Shown: positions 8,939 through 15,737 of the stretch, in pieces | Numbering within the stretch: the first letter of the stretch is position 1 | How the letters are laid out: each line of letters opens with the position of its first letter | Assembly: GCA_021811105.1 (NCBI GenBank) | Contig: JAJZPM010000011.1 | Location: forward strand, 1 to 64,000 | DNA: 64,000 bases | Direction of reading: 5' to 3' | DNA from: Nitrospirota bacterium | Lineage (GTDB): Bacteria; Nitrospirota; Thermodesulfovibrionia; Thermodesulfovibrionales; UBA6898 | Made by a program: the position numbers and the translations under genes | The notes under the pieces: model-generated | Databases searched by the model: none | Told to the model about the DNA's origin: nothing | The model's input: only the letters and a program-made list of their open reading frames with translations

Positions 8939-10108
8939 GTGAAAATCCTTCAGGCTATCTCAGGGATATGGGAACATACGGGCGGTCCCGCCGAATCGGT
9001 TCCAAAACTGTGTTCTGCTTTAGCAAGATATGGCAATAACGTTTCTATCTTGACGCTGGATGGTCTTTTATCATCTGCTACGGAGGAATGTAGGGCTGAC
9101 GGCGTTGAAATTTGCACTGTCTCTCATCATCGTCAAGTGAGCTTTGCGGTTTTTAAGGCAAGTTTGGTTTTATCCAAACAGGTTGATTTAGTTCATGGAC
9201 ACGGGTTGTGGCTGCCGACGAACTGGGCTGCGGGGAGAGCGGCACGTAGAAATAACAAGCCGCTTGTGATTAGTCTCAGAGGAAGCTTGAATCCGAAAGC
9301 TCTTAATCATTCCAGATGGAAAAAGCTCGTTGCCGGATTCTTGTTTGACAACAAATACTTGAGAGCGGCTCGCTGTCTTCACGCGACTTCAACGGAAGAG
9401 TATAAGGCAATTCGTTCTTACGGCCTCAAGAATCCGGTGGCAATAATCCCGAATGGTGTTGAAACAAAGTTCTTTGTCAATCTGTCGGTTGAGAATGAGT
9501 TCTTTAAGAGACATTATGTTTCGGAGGACAAAAAAATATTGCTTTATTTATCGCGTATAAGCTGGGAGAAAGGATTGGAGGATCTTGCAGTTGCGTGGGG
9601 GAAAGTTGCTGGAGATTTTACGGACTGGGAGCTTGTCATAGTGGGTCAGGGGAGGCCGGATTACGTTTCAAAAGTTAAAGGTATCTTTCAAAAAGGTCCT
9701 GGCTGGGACAGGGTCAAATGGTTAGGATTGCTGACCGGCGCTGATAAGTTTGCAGCCTACGCTGCAGCAAGTCTGTTCGTCTTGCCCTCGCATACAGAAA
9801 ATTTCAGTTTAGTCACCGCCGAGGCATTAGCAGCTGGTTTGCCGGTGATTACAACTCATGGCACACCTTGGTCCGAGCTGCCGGAGAAAGGTTGCGGCTG
9901 GTGGATCCCCATTGGTGCTGAATCGCTCACAAAGACATTGTGTGCGGCTTTGGCGCTCCCTGAAAATATTCTTAAAGAAATGGGCGTTCGCGGTAAGGCC
10001 TTGATTGGAAGTAAGTATTCGTGGTCCGTGATCGCGGAGGAAATGATAAACGTATACGAATGGGTAATGGGCAACCGTGAAATTCCTTCCTGTGTGCGGC
10101 TGGATTAA
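8939..10108 (+). CDS. glycosyltransferase family 4
   Basis: 389 residues from a GTG three bases after the previous stop. The N-terminal half has ISGIWEHTGGPAESVPKLCSAL, the glycine-rich acceptor-domain loop of GT4 enzymes, and LVHGHGLWLPTNWAA. The donor domain has ILLYLSRISWEKGLEDLAVAW and LFVLPSHTENFSLVTAEALAAGLPVITT with the E-x7-E signature. This arrangement is frequent in O-antigen clusters for mannosyl- or GlcNAc-transferases, but the donor cannot be assigned. No strong ribosome binding site precedes the GTG, so translation probably depends on coupling to the upstream gene. Confidence 0.83.
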   Translation: MKILQAISGIWEHTGGPAESVPKLCSALARYGNNVSILTLDGLLSSATEECRADGVEICTVSHHRQVSFAVFKASLVLSKQVDLVHGHGLWLPTNWAAGRAARRNNKPLVISLRGSLNPKALNHSRWKKLVAGFLFDNKYLRAARCLHATSTEEYKAIRSYGLKNPVAIIPNGVETKFFVNLSVENEFFKRHYVSEDKKILLYLSRISWEKGLEDLAVAWGKVAGDFTDWELVIVGQGRPDYVSKVKGIFQKGPGWDRVKWLGLLTGADKFAAYAAASLFVLPSHTENFSLVTAEALAAGLPVITTHGTPWSELPEKGCGWWIPIGAESLTKTLCAALALPENILKEMGVRGKALIGSKYSWSVIAEEMINVYEWVMGNREIPSCVRLD

Positions 10109-10111
10109 CGC

Positions 10112-10963
10112 ATGAAGAGTCGAATTTCCGTTCTGATTTCCGCCCTGAATGAAAAAGAAAACCTTGCCTTTGCCCTTGATAGTTGCAAATTCGCCGATCG
10201 GATGTTTGTTCTAGATTCCGGCTCAACGGACGGGACTCAGGCGATTGCGAAGAAGCTCGGTGCCGAGTTTGTCTATCACCCTTGGGAAGGATATGCAAGG
10301 CAGAAGAACTGGGGTCTTGATAATCTCCCGATTGAAACAGATTGGATATTTATTCTCGATGCCGACGAAGAGATTACGCCGCAGCTTCGCGAGGAATTGC
10401 TGGCGATTTCCACAGGCAAGGTGCAGACCGATAAGGTCGGCTTTTATGTAAACAGACACTTCGTCTGGCGGGGTAAGAAGATTAGTCATTGTGGTTATTA
10501 CCCTTCATGGAATCTTCGCTTTTTCAGACGCGGAAAAGCACGCTATGAAGAGCGAGATGTGCATGAGCATATGATTGTTGACGGCCCTGTAGGATATCTA
10601 AAAGGTGAAATGCGACACGAGGACAGGCGCGGGCGTGATTACCTCTGGCAGAAACATATACGATACGCCGAGCTTGAAGCAAAGGAAATGTTCAAGGCGA
10701 TGAATGGGACTGTGACGGCGGGGCTTAAGCCTTCATTCTTTGGGAACTCGCTTGAGCGTCGCAGGGCGATCAAGGAAAGGGTCTGGCCTTATCTCCCGGC
10801 ACGCTGGCTCTTCAGGTTTGTCTATATGTATTTTATAAAGCTTGGTTTTCTTGACGGGACTGCGGGACTGGACATGTGCATTTTTATGGCACGATATGAA
10901 AAAGAAATTGCGGCGGCCTTTCAGCGACTGAAGGCCGCTACAGCTGCAAACCTCGTTCAATGA
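10112..10963 (+). CDS. glycosyltransferase family 2 (WaaE/KdtX-like)
   Basis: 283 residues. The N-terminus SVLISALNEKENLAFALDSC, the phrase FVLDSGSTDGTQAIA and the metal-binding WIFILDADEEI are the standard pattern of the WaaE/KdtX-like GT2 group that works on the lipopolysaccharide core or on O-units. The last residues, AANLVQ, and the TGA stop fall inside the start of a carbamoyltransferase remnant (see 10950-11066). The natural C-terminus has therefore been replaced or extended by a rearrangement; the catalytic domain is unaffected. A paralogue of the same group lies at 39.8-40.6 kb on the other strand. Confidence 0.83.
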   Translation: MKSRISVLISALNEKENLAFALDSCKFADRMFVLDSGSTDGTQAIAKKLGAEFVYHPWEGYARQKNWGLDNLPIETDWIFILDADEEITPQLREELLAISTGKVQTDKVGFYVNRHFVWRGKKISHCGYYPSWNLRFFRRGKARYEERDVHEHMIVDGPVGYLKGEMRHEDRRGRDYLWQKHIRYAELEAKEMFKAMNGTVTAGLKPSFFGNSLERRRAIKERVWPYLPARWLFRFVYMYFIKLGFLDGTAGLDMCIFMARYEKEIAAAFQRLKAATAANLVQ

Positions 10964-11066
10964 AAACGAACCGATCGTCTGCAAACCCGAAGAGGCGCTC
11001 GACTGTTTCCTCAGGACGAAGATGGATGTGATTGTGATGAATGACTGGATCGTGAAAAGAAGGTAA
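10950..11066 (+). pseudogene. carbamoyltransferase C-terminal remnant (copy 1)
   Basis: In a frame different from the upstream glycosyltransferase, 38 codons read TSFNENEPIVCKPEEAL... and run to MNDWIVKRR and a TAA. This is the C-terminal end of NodU/CmcH-type carbamoyltransferases, where NTSFN-x-N-EPIV is strongly conserved. Nothing of the preceding 500 or so residues remains. The fragment has no start, and its first 14 bases supply the stop codon of the glycosyltransferase. The TAA falls at the first GGTAATAGG word of the low-complexity spacer. A second, differently truncated relic with almost the same core sequence lies at 11753-11989. Confidence 0.75.
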
Positions 11067-11250
11067 TAGGATATGGGTAATAGGTGATGGGAAAACAAAA
11101 GACAAGGTCATAGGTAATGGGTGATAGGACAAAGAAAAGGTAATAGGCTACAGGTAATAGGTAATAGGATAAGACAAAAAAAAGACGAGGTGATAGGTGA
11201 TGGGTCATGGTTTTTGCCCATAACCGATAACCTATAACCCATAACCTAGA
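11064..11250 (+). repeat. bipartite low-complexity spacer (GGTAATAGG words, then CCTATAACC words)
   Basis: The spacer opens with degenerate purine-rich words of the type GGTAATAGG, GGTGATGGG and GACAAGG for about 150 bases. It then switches to complementary words CCCATAACC, GATAACC and CCTATAACC. The two halves can pair imperfectly around a short T-rich centre. The words carry TAA, TAG and TGA in several frames. No ORF, promoter or RNA gene is recognisable. The remaining 48 bases before the next ATG hold nothing I can name. Confidence 0.75.
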
Positions 11251-11298
11251 AATACGTAAGCGGAGGCTGCAAGAACGGTTGTGTGATATAATCCCAAT

Positions 11299-11700
11299 AT
11301 GGAAATGACGAACAGTAAACTTACTGATCCGGGGCGCGTTATCAGGGTCCTCAGGGAGTTTCTGTCAAGAGACGACAACGTTCTTTTTGCTCTCTTGTTC
11401 GGCTCTTATGCTGCGGGAAGGCAGAAAAAGGGGAGCGATATCGACCTTGCGGTCTATTTTGAAAATCCGCCAGCCGGTCTTGACCTCCTTGGCCTGGTCA
11501 ATACGCTGTCCGGAGTGTGTTCTGCAGATATCGACCTGGTGGTCTTGAACGGCGCATCCCCGTTTCTCAGACATCAGGTTATGAAATACGGCGTGCCGCT
11601 TGAGGTCAAAGACAGGGTCCTTTACCGGGAGTTCAGGGAGAAGGTTATCTCAGAGTATGATGATTACAAGTATATTTCGGGAATGGCGGCCTATGATTGA
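11299..11700 (+). CDS. MNT-type minimal nucleotidyltransferase (MntA-like antitoxin), apparently orphaned
   Basis: 133 residues with the minimal nucleotidyltransferase motif LLFGSYAAGRQKKGSDIDLAVYF. This is G-S-x-A-x-G-x(n)-S-D-x-D-(L/I), the catalytic and metal-binding core that in MntA antitoxins adenylylates a HEPN (HepT) toxin. Two nearby ATGs (11299, 11305) could start it. In type VII toxin-antitoxin operons the mntA stop normally overlaps the hepT start. Here an overlapping ATG does begin MIDKILI, but that frame runs within about twenty codons into a carbamoyltransferase relic, so no intact HepT follows. It is probably a leftover antitoxin; whether it is expressed is unknown. Confidence 0.75.
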   Translation: MEMTNSKLTDPGRVIRVLREFLSRDDNVLFALLFGSYAAGRQKKGSDIDLAVYFENPPAGLDLLGLVNTLSGVCSADIDLVVLNGASPFLRHQVMKYGVPLEVKDRVLYREFREKVISEYDDYKYISGMAAYD

Positions 11701-11752
11701 CAAGATACTGATCCGCCCCTTCCAGGTAATCTTTAAGGTTTCTGATAAGTCA

Positions 11753-11989
11753 ATGATCATCCTTGGCTTAAACGCCTATCACGGCGACAGGCCCCAGACT
11801 GTCAGGCAGCAGGACAATCCCAGGTACTGGCAGCTGATAGAAGAGTTCAGGAAGATCACCGGTGTGCCGGTTGTTCTTAACACCTCGTTCAATGAAAACG
11901 AGCCGATCGTCTGCAGGCGCGAGGAGAGCTACACAGTCTATCAAGGCAATCCGGCAGTAGCAGTGAAACAAAGAACAATCACCTCATAA
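11753..11989 (+). pseudogene. carbamoyltransferase internal-deletion relic (copy 2)
   Basis: An in-frame ORF joins MIILGLNAYHGDR, which is the N-terminus of NodU/CmcH-type carbamoyltransferases (normally ILG-L-NAYHG-D-S-A-A), directly to NPRYWQLIEEFRKITGVPVV and NTSFNENEPIVC, which belong about 450 residues later. The middle of the enzyme, including the ATP and carbamoyl-phosphate sites, is gone, so it cannot be active. After REES the reading departs from the family. The frame also continues upstream to 11693 (MIDKILI...), possibly the start of a lost hepT gene. Together with the copy at 10950 this suggests that a carbamoyltransferase gene was repeatedly rearranged here. Confidence 0.7.
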
Positions 11990-12060
11990 TGACGCACCCT
12001 ATTGTCAGCCAAGCGGATCAACTCCGCAGTGCCTCTGAGATCGGACATCGGACGGCGGTT

Positions 12061-12669
12061 ATGAAGAAGACGATCACGTTCTGTTGCCTATTTCTCCTTC
12101 TCTCCAGCACCGCACTCTTTGCCGCATATCGTAATGCCGGGCGATTGATGGCGTTGGCCAGTTGCGCGCCTGGAAGGGCCGACGCGGTGGTCGTCCTCGG
12201 CGGCGACCCCGACGGACGGAGCGTCACCGGGGCGGACCTCGTGAGGAGGGGTTATGCGTCTGCAGCACTGATAATCAGCGGCAGGCCTGGAGGGAAGGCC
12301 GAAGCCCTTTTTCTGGCTGCAGGGGCAAAGGCTCATGATATCCATTTCGACGGTCGCCCCCATAATTCCTATGAAGAAGCAGAAGTGGGCCTTGAGGCGA
12401 TGCGAAAATACGGATGGAAAAGGGTCCTGGTGGTGAGCGATCCCCCTCACATGCTCCGCGTGTCCTGGGTTTGGCATCATGTACTGTCAGGCACCGGATT
12501 GGAAGTTATACCCGTTGCTAGGACCGACTGGGAGTGGCATCCGGACCACTGGAGGCAGGACAGGAAGACGAGGGAATATGTGACTTTGGAATACAAGAAA
12601 CTGGGCTATTACCTCCTCGTCTACGGCCTTGGGATACCGGCGGAATGGATTGATCGTTTTCGGTCATGA
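12061..12669 (+). CDS. YdcF family (DUF218) membrane-anchored protein
   Basis: 202 residues from the ATG at 12061, which begins MKKTITFCCLFLLLSS, a signal anchor. The track start at 11989 adds 24 polar residues before it and is less likely. The DUF218 core is clear: DAVVVLGG near residue 38, LIISGRPGGKAEA, NSYEEAEVGLEAMRKYG and RVLVVSDPPHMLR. Relatives include SanA and YdcF, small envelope proteins linked to peptidoglycan or antibiotic barrier function, whose chemistry is not settled. It stands alone between a carbamoyltransferase relic and a HEPN gene, so the context adds nothing about its role. Confidence 0.78.
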   Translation: MKKTITFCCLFLLLSSTALFAAYRNAGRLMALASCAPGRADAVVVLGGDPDGRSVTGADLVRRGYASAALIISGRPGGKAEALFLAAGAKAHDIHFDGRPHNSYEEAEVGLEAMRKYGWKRVLVVSDPPHMLRVSWVWHHVLSGTGLEVIPVARTDWEWHPDHWRQDRKTREYVTLEYKKLGYYLLVYGLGIPAEWIDRFRS

Positions 12670-12714
12670 AAATCTCAATCGTCGCTGCTTATTGCGTGCG
12701 TGGTAATATATGAC

Positions 12715-13110
12715 ATGAGCGGATTCGATACGACCAAGACAATTGCCTATTGGACTGAGGGCGCAAAATATGATCTGGGTGTGGCAAATGCGATGTTGAA
12801 AGCCAGAAAATATCCTTATGCGCTTTTCATGGGGCATCTTGCGTTGGAGAAAATCCTTAAGGCTTTGGTTGTGAAACGCACCGGGAAGCATGCTCCGTTT
12901 ACTCATTCGCTTCCTTATCTCGCTGAGAAATCGGGCCTTAGGTTCCCGGAGCACATAGAAGTCAGCCTGCGGGAATTTATGGAATTTCATTTGGAAGGGC
13001 GGTATCCGGATGCAAATAGGGCGTTTTATCGGAAATGTACGAAGGAGTTTACGGTCCGGAATCTCAAAGCTATTAAAGAGGTTTTCAGATGGATAAAAGA
13101 GAAGTTATAA
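12715..13110 (+). CDS. HEPN domain protein (putative toxin of a HEPN/MNT pair)
   Basis: 131 residues from the ATG at 12715. Helical protein with the HEPN pattern AIAYWTEGAKYDLGVANAML-like start (here IAYWTEGAKYDLGVANAM), ALFMGHLALEKILKALVV and FMEFHLEGRYPD. These match the PF05168 HEPN group rather than DUF86 HepT. A canonical R-x4-6-H ribonuclease motif is not obvious, so RNase activity is uncertain; many PF05168 members lack it. The gene overlaps the following MNT nucleotidyltransferase by 22 bases, the standard arrangement of HEPN/MNT two-gene systems, thought to act as toxin-antitoxin or phage-defence modules. The ribosome binding site is weak. Confidence 0.8.
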   Translation: MSGFDTTKTIAYWTEGAKYDLGVANAMLKARKYPYALFMGHLALEKILKALVVKRTGKHAPFTHSLPYLAEKSGLRFPEHIEVSLREFMEFHLEGRYPDANRAFYRKCTKEFTVRNLKAIKEVFRWIKEKL

Positions 13111-13412
13111 AGATCATCGTCAAATTTGTTAGAGAATTAAAGCAACAGAATATAACGGTCGATCATGTCTTCTTGTATGGCTCATATGCCCACGGCAGGG
13201 TCCGGCCTGACAGCGATATAGATGTGGCCGTGGTGTCCAGAGATTTTGGCGTGGATCGAGTGGAGGAAGGAATGCGCCTGTTCAGGATTGCAGGGCGCAT
13301 TGACACTCGCCTTGAACCGGTCCCTGTTGCTTTAGAATCATATGAAAATGACACTTGGGTGCCGCTGATTCATGAAATCAGGGAAAAGGGCGTTAAGCTG
13401 AAAGTTGCGTAG
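13089..13412 (+). CDS. MNT-type nucleotidyltransferase, partner of the HEPN protein
   Basis: 107 residues with VDHVFLYGSYAHGRVRPDSDIDVAVV, the complete minimal nucleotidyltransferase motif G-S-Y-A-x-G-x(4-5)-S-D-I-D-(V/L)-x-V. In related type VII systems this protein transfers AMP to a tyrosine of the HEPN toxin and silences it. Its start lies inside the 3' end of the HEPN gene, so the two are translationally coupled. The remaining C-terminal half, up to HEIREKGVKLKVA, is typical of the family. It is unlike the orphan MNT gene at 11.3 kb, so the two are not recent duplicates. Confidence 0.82.
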   Translation: MDKREVIKIIVKFVRELKQQNITVDHVFLYGSYAHGRVRPDSDIDVAVVSRDFGVDRVEEGMRLFRIAGRIDTRLEPVPVALESYENDTWVPLIHEIREKGVKLKVA

Positions 13413-13438
13413 CAATAGCACCTCATTTCTTGTAACGG

Positions 13439-13492
13439 CAGTCGAATAGTCGAGAGTCGAAAGACAGTCAAAGACTAAGGCACTTAGCAATC
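13439..13492 (+). repeat. low-complexity purine-rich spacer (AGTCGAGAGTCGAAAG words)
   Basis: Degenerate 8-10 base words around AGTCGA (AGTCGAATAGTCGAGAGTCGA and on) fill the gap between the MNT stop and the four-helix-bundle start. The same word family appears in the first in-frame insert of the glycosyltransferase at 13907. Confidence 0.65.
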
Positions 13493-13496
13493 AAAC

Positions 13497-13868
13497 ATGA
13501 AAATACAGAGGTTTGAAGATATTATTGCCTGGCAGAAAGCAAGGGAACTGGTCGCGGAGATCTACAGACTGACGAATGCCTCAGAAAACTTCAAAAAAGA
13601 CTTTGGGCTTAGAGAACAGGTTCGCAGGGCGGCTGTTTCCGCCATGTCAAACATTGCCGAGGGGTTTGGTCGCAATAGTGACAAGGAGATGGCGAATTTT
13701 CTGAATATTGCCAGTGGATCGTTATCAGAAGTTCAAAGCCAGATTTATGTTGCACTCGACCTGCAATACATCGGGACAGATTCTTTTGATACGGTTTATT
13801 CTTTAGCAGGTGAAACAAGCCGGCTTCTTACTGCTTTCATGAAATATCTCCGAAAGCCAACCAAATGA
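13497..13868 (+). CDS. four-helix bundle protein (23S rRNA intervening-sequence type)
   Basis: 123 residues beginning MKIQRFEDIIAWQKARELV, followed by LREQVRRAAVSAMSNIAEGFGR and FLNIASGSLSEVQSQIYVA. These are the signature of the TIGR02436 four-helix bundle family, first seen inside 23S rRNA intervening sequences of Leptospira and later as free-standing genes in many environmental bacteria. A pentameric fold is known for a relative, but the function is unknown. It is a complete copy, unlike the damaged paralogue at about 15.1 kb. It is a lone gene in the accessory patch with low-complexity sequence upstream. Confidence 0.85.
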   Translation: MKIQRFEDIIAWQKARELVAEIYRLTNASENFKKDFGLREQVRRAAVSAMSNIAEGFGRNSDKEMANFLNIASGSLSEVQSQIYVALDLQYIGTDSFDTVYSLAGETSRLLTAFMKYLRKPTK

Positions 13869-13906
13869 CCCCTAACCTCCCAGACTCTCGACATGTTCGG
13901 ACTTAA

Positions 13907-14935
13907 ATGACTGTTTCTATTATCACGGCCGTATTTAACAATGCCCGTCACATCGGAAGCTGCATCGAAAGCATTCACTCCCAGACCTGGCCCGATATCG
14001 AACACATCATCATCGACGGCGGGTCGACGGATGGAACGCTTCAGGTCATTGAAGAAGTCATGAGTCGAGAGTCGCGAGCAATGAGTCAAAAGGACAGTAA
14101 AAGAGTCGAAGAGTCGGGAGTCAAAGGGTCAAAGGCAGCCGGGCGTCAGGAGCCGGATGTCTACTCTCCGCTCTCTGCTCCATGCTCTGTGCTGAGGGTT
14201 ATAAGTGAAAAGGACAACGGCATCTACGACGCGCTCAATAAAGGCATCCGGCTGGCGACCGGAGACGTGATCGGCTTCCTCCACGCCGACGACATCTATG
14301 CAGATGAAACAGTTATAAAAAAAGTCGTGAAGACCATGACCGAAAGCAATTTAGACAGCTGCTACGGGGATCTTGTATACGTAAAAGACAATGGTAATAG
14401 GTCAGGGGGCACAGACAAAGAGGATAAGAGGTTAAGAGGTCAAGAGGATAGGCTCACAAGCCTGCAAGCCGACAAGCTGACAGGCAAAAAGGGTAAAAGG
14501 ACAAGAGGACAAGAATCAAGTGACCGGTCAACTCAAAACCCGGAACTCATAACTCATAACTTCAAAACCGTGCGCTACTGGAAATCAGGGCCTTTTGAAA
14601 AGGGGCTTTTCAAAAAGGGCTGGATGCCTCCCCATCCTACTTTTTTTGTGAGGCGCGAGGTGTATAGAAGGTTAGGAGTCTTCGATACCGGATTCAGGAT
14701 CGCGGCCGACTACGAGCTGATGCTCAGGTTCCTCTGGAAAAATAATATCTCGACCTGCTACATCCCCGATGTGCTCATAAAGATGCGGACAGGGGGCGCA
14801 AGCAACGGAAGCCTCCGCAACATTCTTAAAAAATCGGCCGAGGACTACAGGGCTATGAGGATGCACGGGCTTGGCGGCCTCGCAACGCTCGTGAGAAAGA
14901 ATTTGGCGAAGATACCGCAGTTTCTCACACGGTGA
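13907..14935 (+). CDS. glycosyltransferase family 2 with two in-frame low-complexity inserts
   Basis: 342 residues, against roughly 250 for this GT2 group. The catalytic frame is intact: VSIITAVFNNARHIGSCIES, IIIDGGSTDGTLQVIEE, EKDNGIYDALNKGIRLATGD, FLHADDIYADE and KKGWMPPHPTFFVRREVYRR with IAADYELMLRFLW. Between GTLQVIEEV and the VISEKDNG segment about 40 extra residues (SRESRAMSQKDSKRVEES...) appear. Between YGDLVYVKDNG and FKTVRYWKSG about 55 extra residues rich in K, R, E, D and G appear. Both inserts are translated low-complexity words identical in style to the spacers, and neither breaks the frame. Both fall where the family has surface loops. The enzyme may still fold; activity is uncertain. 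Confidence 0.78.
   Translation: MTVSIITAVFNNARHIGSCIESIHSQTWPDIEHIIIDGGSTDGTLQVIEEVMSRESRAMSQKDSKRVEESGVKGSKAAGRQEPDVYSPLSAPCSVLRVISEKDNGIYDALNKGIRLATGDVIGFLHADDIYADETVIKKVVKTMTESNLDSCYGDLVYVKDNGNRSGGTDKEDKRLRGQEDRLTSLQADKLTGKKGKRTRGQESSDRSTQNPELITHNFKTVRYWKSGPFEKGLFKKGWMPPHPTFFVRREVYRRLGVFDTGFRIAADYELMLRFLWKNNISTCYIPDVLIKMRTGGASNGSLRNILKKSAEDYRAMRMHGLGGLATLVRKNLAKIPQFLTR
14058..14197 (+). repeat. in-frame low-complexity cassette 1 inside the glycosyltransferase
   Basis: Starts with GAGTCGAGAGTCG-type purine-rich words (GAGTCAAAAGG, AGAGTCGAAGAGTCGG, AGTCAAAGGGTC) and ends with complementary-style pyrimidine words CTACTCTCCGCTCTCTGCTC and CATGCTCTGTGCTG. The order purine then pyrimidine is the same as in the intergenic spacers. 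Edges are approximate because they were set by comparing with the expected GT2 family sequence from memory. Confidence 0.65.
14390..14568 (+). repeat. in-frame low-complexity cassette 2 inside the glycosyltransferase
   Basis: Begins GGTAATAGGTCAGGGGG, continues with AAGAGGATAAGAGGTTAAGAGG-like purine words, includes CAAGCCTGCAAGCCGACAAGC, and ends with ACTCAAAACCCGGAACTCAT and AACTCATAACTTCAAAACC. The first words match those of the 11.06 kb and 16.85 kb spacers. The last match the AACCTAAAACC words of the 26.2 kb spacer. No stop codon occurs in the coding frame over about 180 bases. Confidence 0.65.
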
Positions 14936-15100
14936 AGATAAGAAGATCGGAAGGTGGGAAGTTGGGAAGATAAGGGTAAAGAAGGCAAGAGGATAGGAAC
15001 GTGAGAAGATGAGAAGTTAGGAAGATAACGGGACAAGAAGTTGGAAAGACGAGCAGATAAGAGGATAAGAGGATGAGAAATATGGAAGAGAGAGAAAGAG
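14936..15100 (+). repeat. low-complexity purine-rich spacer (GAAGATAAGAAG words)
   Basis: After the glycosyltransferase stop the plus strand is almost pure A and G with occasional T: GAAGATAAGAAGATCGG, GAAGATGAGAAG, AAGAGGATAAGAGGATGAG. This purine-rich half runs right up to the four-helix-bundle reading frame and appears to have replaced its start codon. Confidence 0.7.
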
Positions 15101-15107
15101 AACTCTT

Positions 15108-15470
15108 CGTCATTTCCGTGACCTCGAAGCATACCGACAGGCGTTCCAGCATGCCATGAAGATATATGAGATCAGTAAGTCATTTCCGCAGGAGGAAAGG
15201 TATTCGCTGACCGATCAGATCAGGCGCTCATCCCGTTCCGTATGCTCTAATCTTGCGGAGGCTTGGCGAAAGAGAAAGTATAAGGCTGTCTTCAAAAATA
15301 AGATGACGGATGCAATGCAGGAGGCATCTGAAACTCAAAGCTGGCTCGAATTCTGTCTCGCCTGCAACTATATCGATCAAAATACATTTCAGGCTCTCGA
15401 TGCGGAATATGAAAGGGTCATTGCCATGCTGAATTCCATGGAGAAGAAATCCGATTCGTTTTGTTTTTAA
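15108..15470 (+). pseudogene. four-helix bundle protein with no visible start codon
   Basis: The frame reads RHFRDLEAYRQAFQHAMKIYEISKS and continues with LTDQIRRSSRSVCSNLAEAW and AMQEASETQSWLEFCLACNYI, a normal four-helix bundle (23S IVS-type) protein. The track begins at the internal ATG 15156. That omits FRDLEAYRQAFQHA, which is conserved in the family and is clearly present upstream in the same frame. Going further upstream there is no ATG, GTG or TTG before a stop at 15066; instead the purine-rich low-complexity spacer begins. The gene has therefore either lost its start to the repeat or uses the internal ATG and a shortened first helix. I treat it as 5'-damaged. Confidence 0.6.
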
Positions 15471-15479
15471 TAGTTTCTC

Positions 15480-15735
15480 AACGTCCGAGCTTCTTATCCT
15501 CAAAGACCGGAAGATAGGAAGATGTGCGCAAAGCAAGAAGATAAGAACATGAGAAGATGAGACGATATTGCCGTGATCTCAACTTCTGAGCTTTTTGTCA
15601 TCTCAATTTCTATCTTTAAACTGTTTCTGGCAGTTTCTCAACGTCCAAGCTTCTTATCTTCACAATTTCTATCTTTAAGCTGTTATTGATATGTTCTTAA
15701 CTTCTGAGCATCTTATCCTCATAACTTCTTGCTTT
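15480..15735 (+). repeat. low-complexity spacer with pyrimidine-rich words and internal duplication
   Basis: Contains GTTTCTCAACGTCCGAGCTTCTTATCCTCA and, about 150 bases on, a near copy that differs by a few bases, with CAATTTCTATCTTTAA also repeated. A short purine-rich piece (GAAGATAGGAAGATG, AAGAAGATAAGAAC) lies between. Complementary words (TCTTATCTTC, CTTATCCTC) precede the next gene start. No gene is visible in these 256 bases. Confidence 0.68.
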
Positions 15736-15737
15736 TC

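Noticed and set aside
11064-11250. CRISPR array
   Set aside because: The words are degenerate, short and without unique spacers between constant repeats; no cas gene is present.
11600-11989. 129-codon ORF as an intact protein
   Set aside because: It is a chimera of an unrelated N-terminal stretch and a carbamoyltransferase with most of its middle missing; annotated as a pseudogene.
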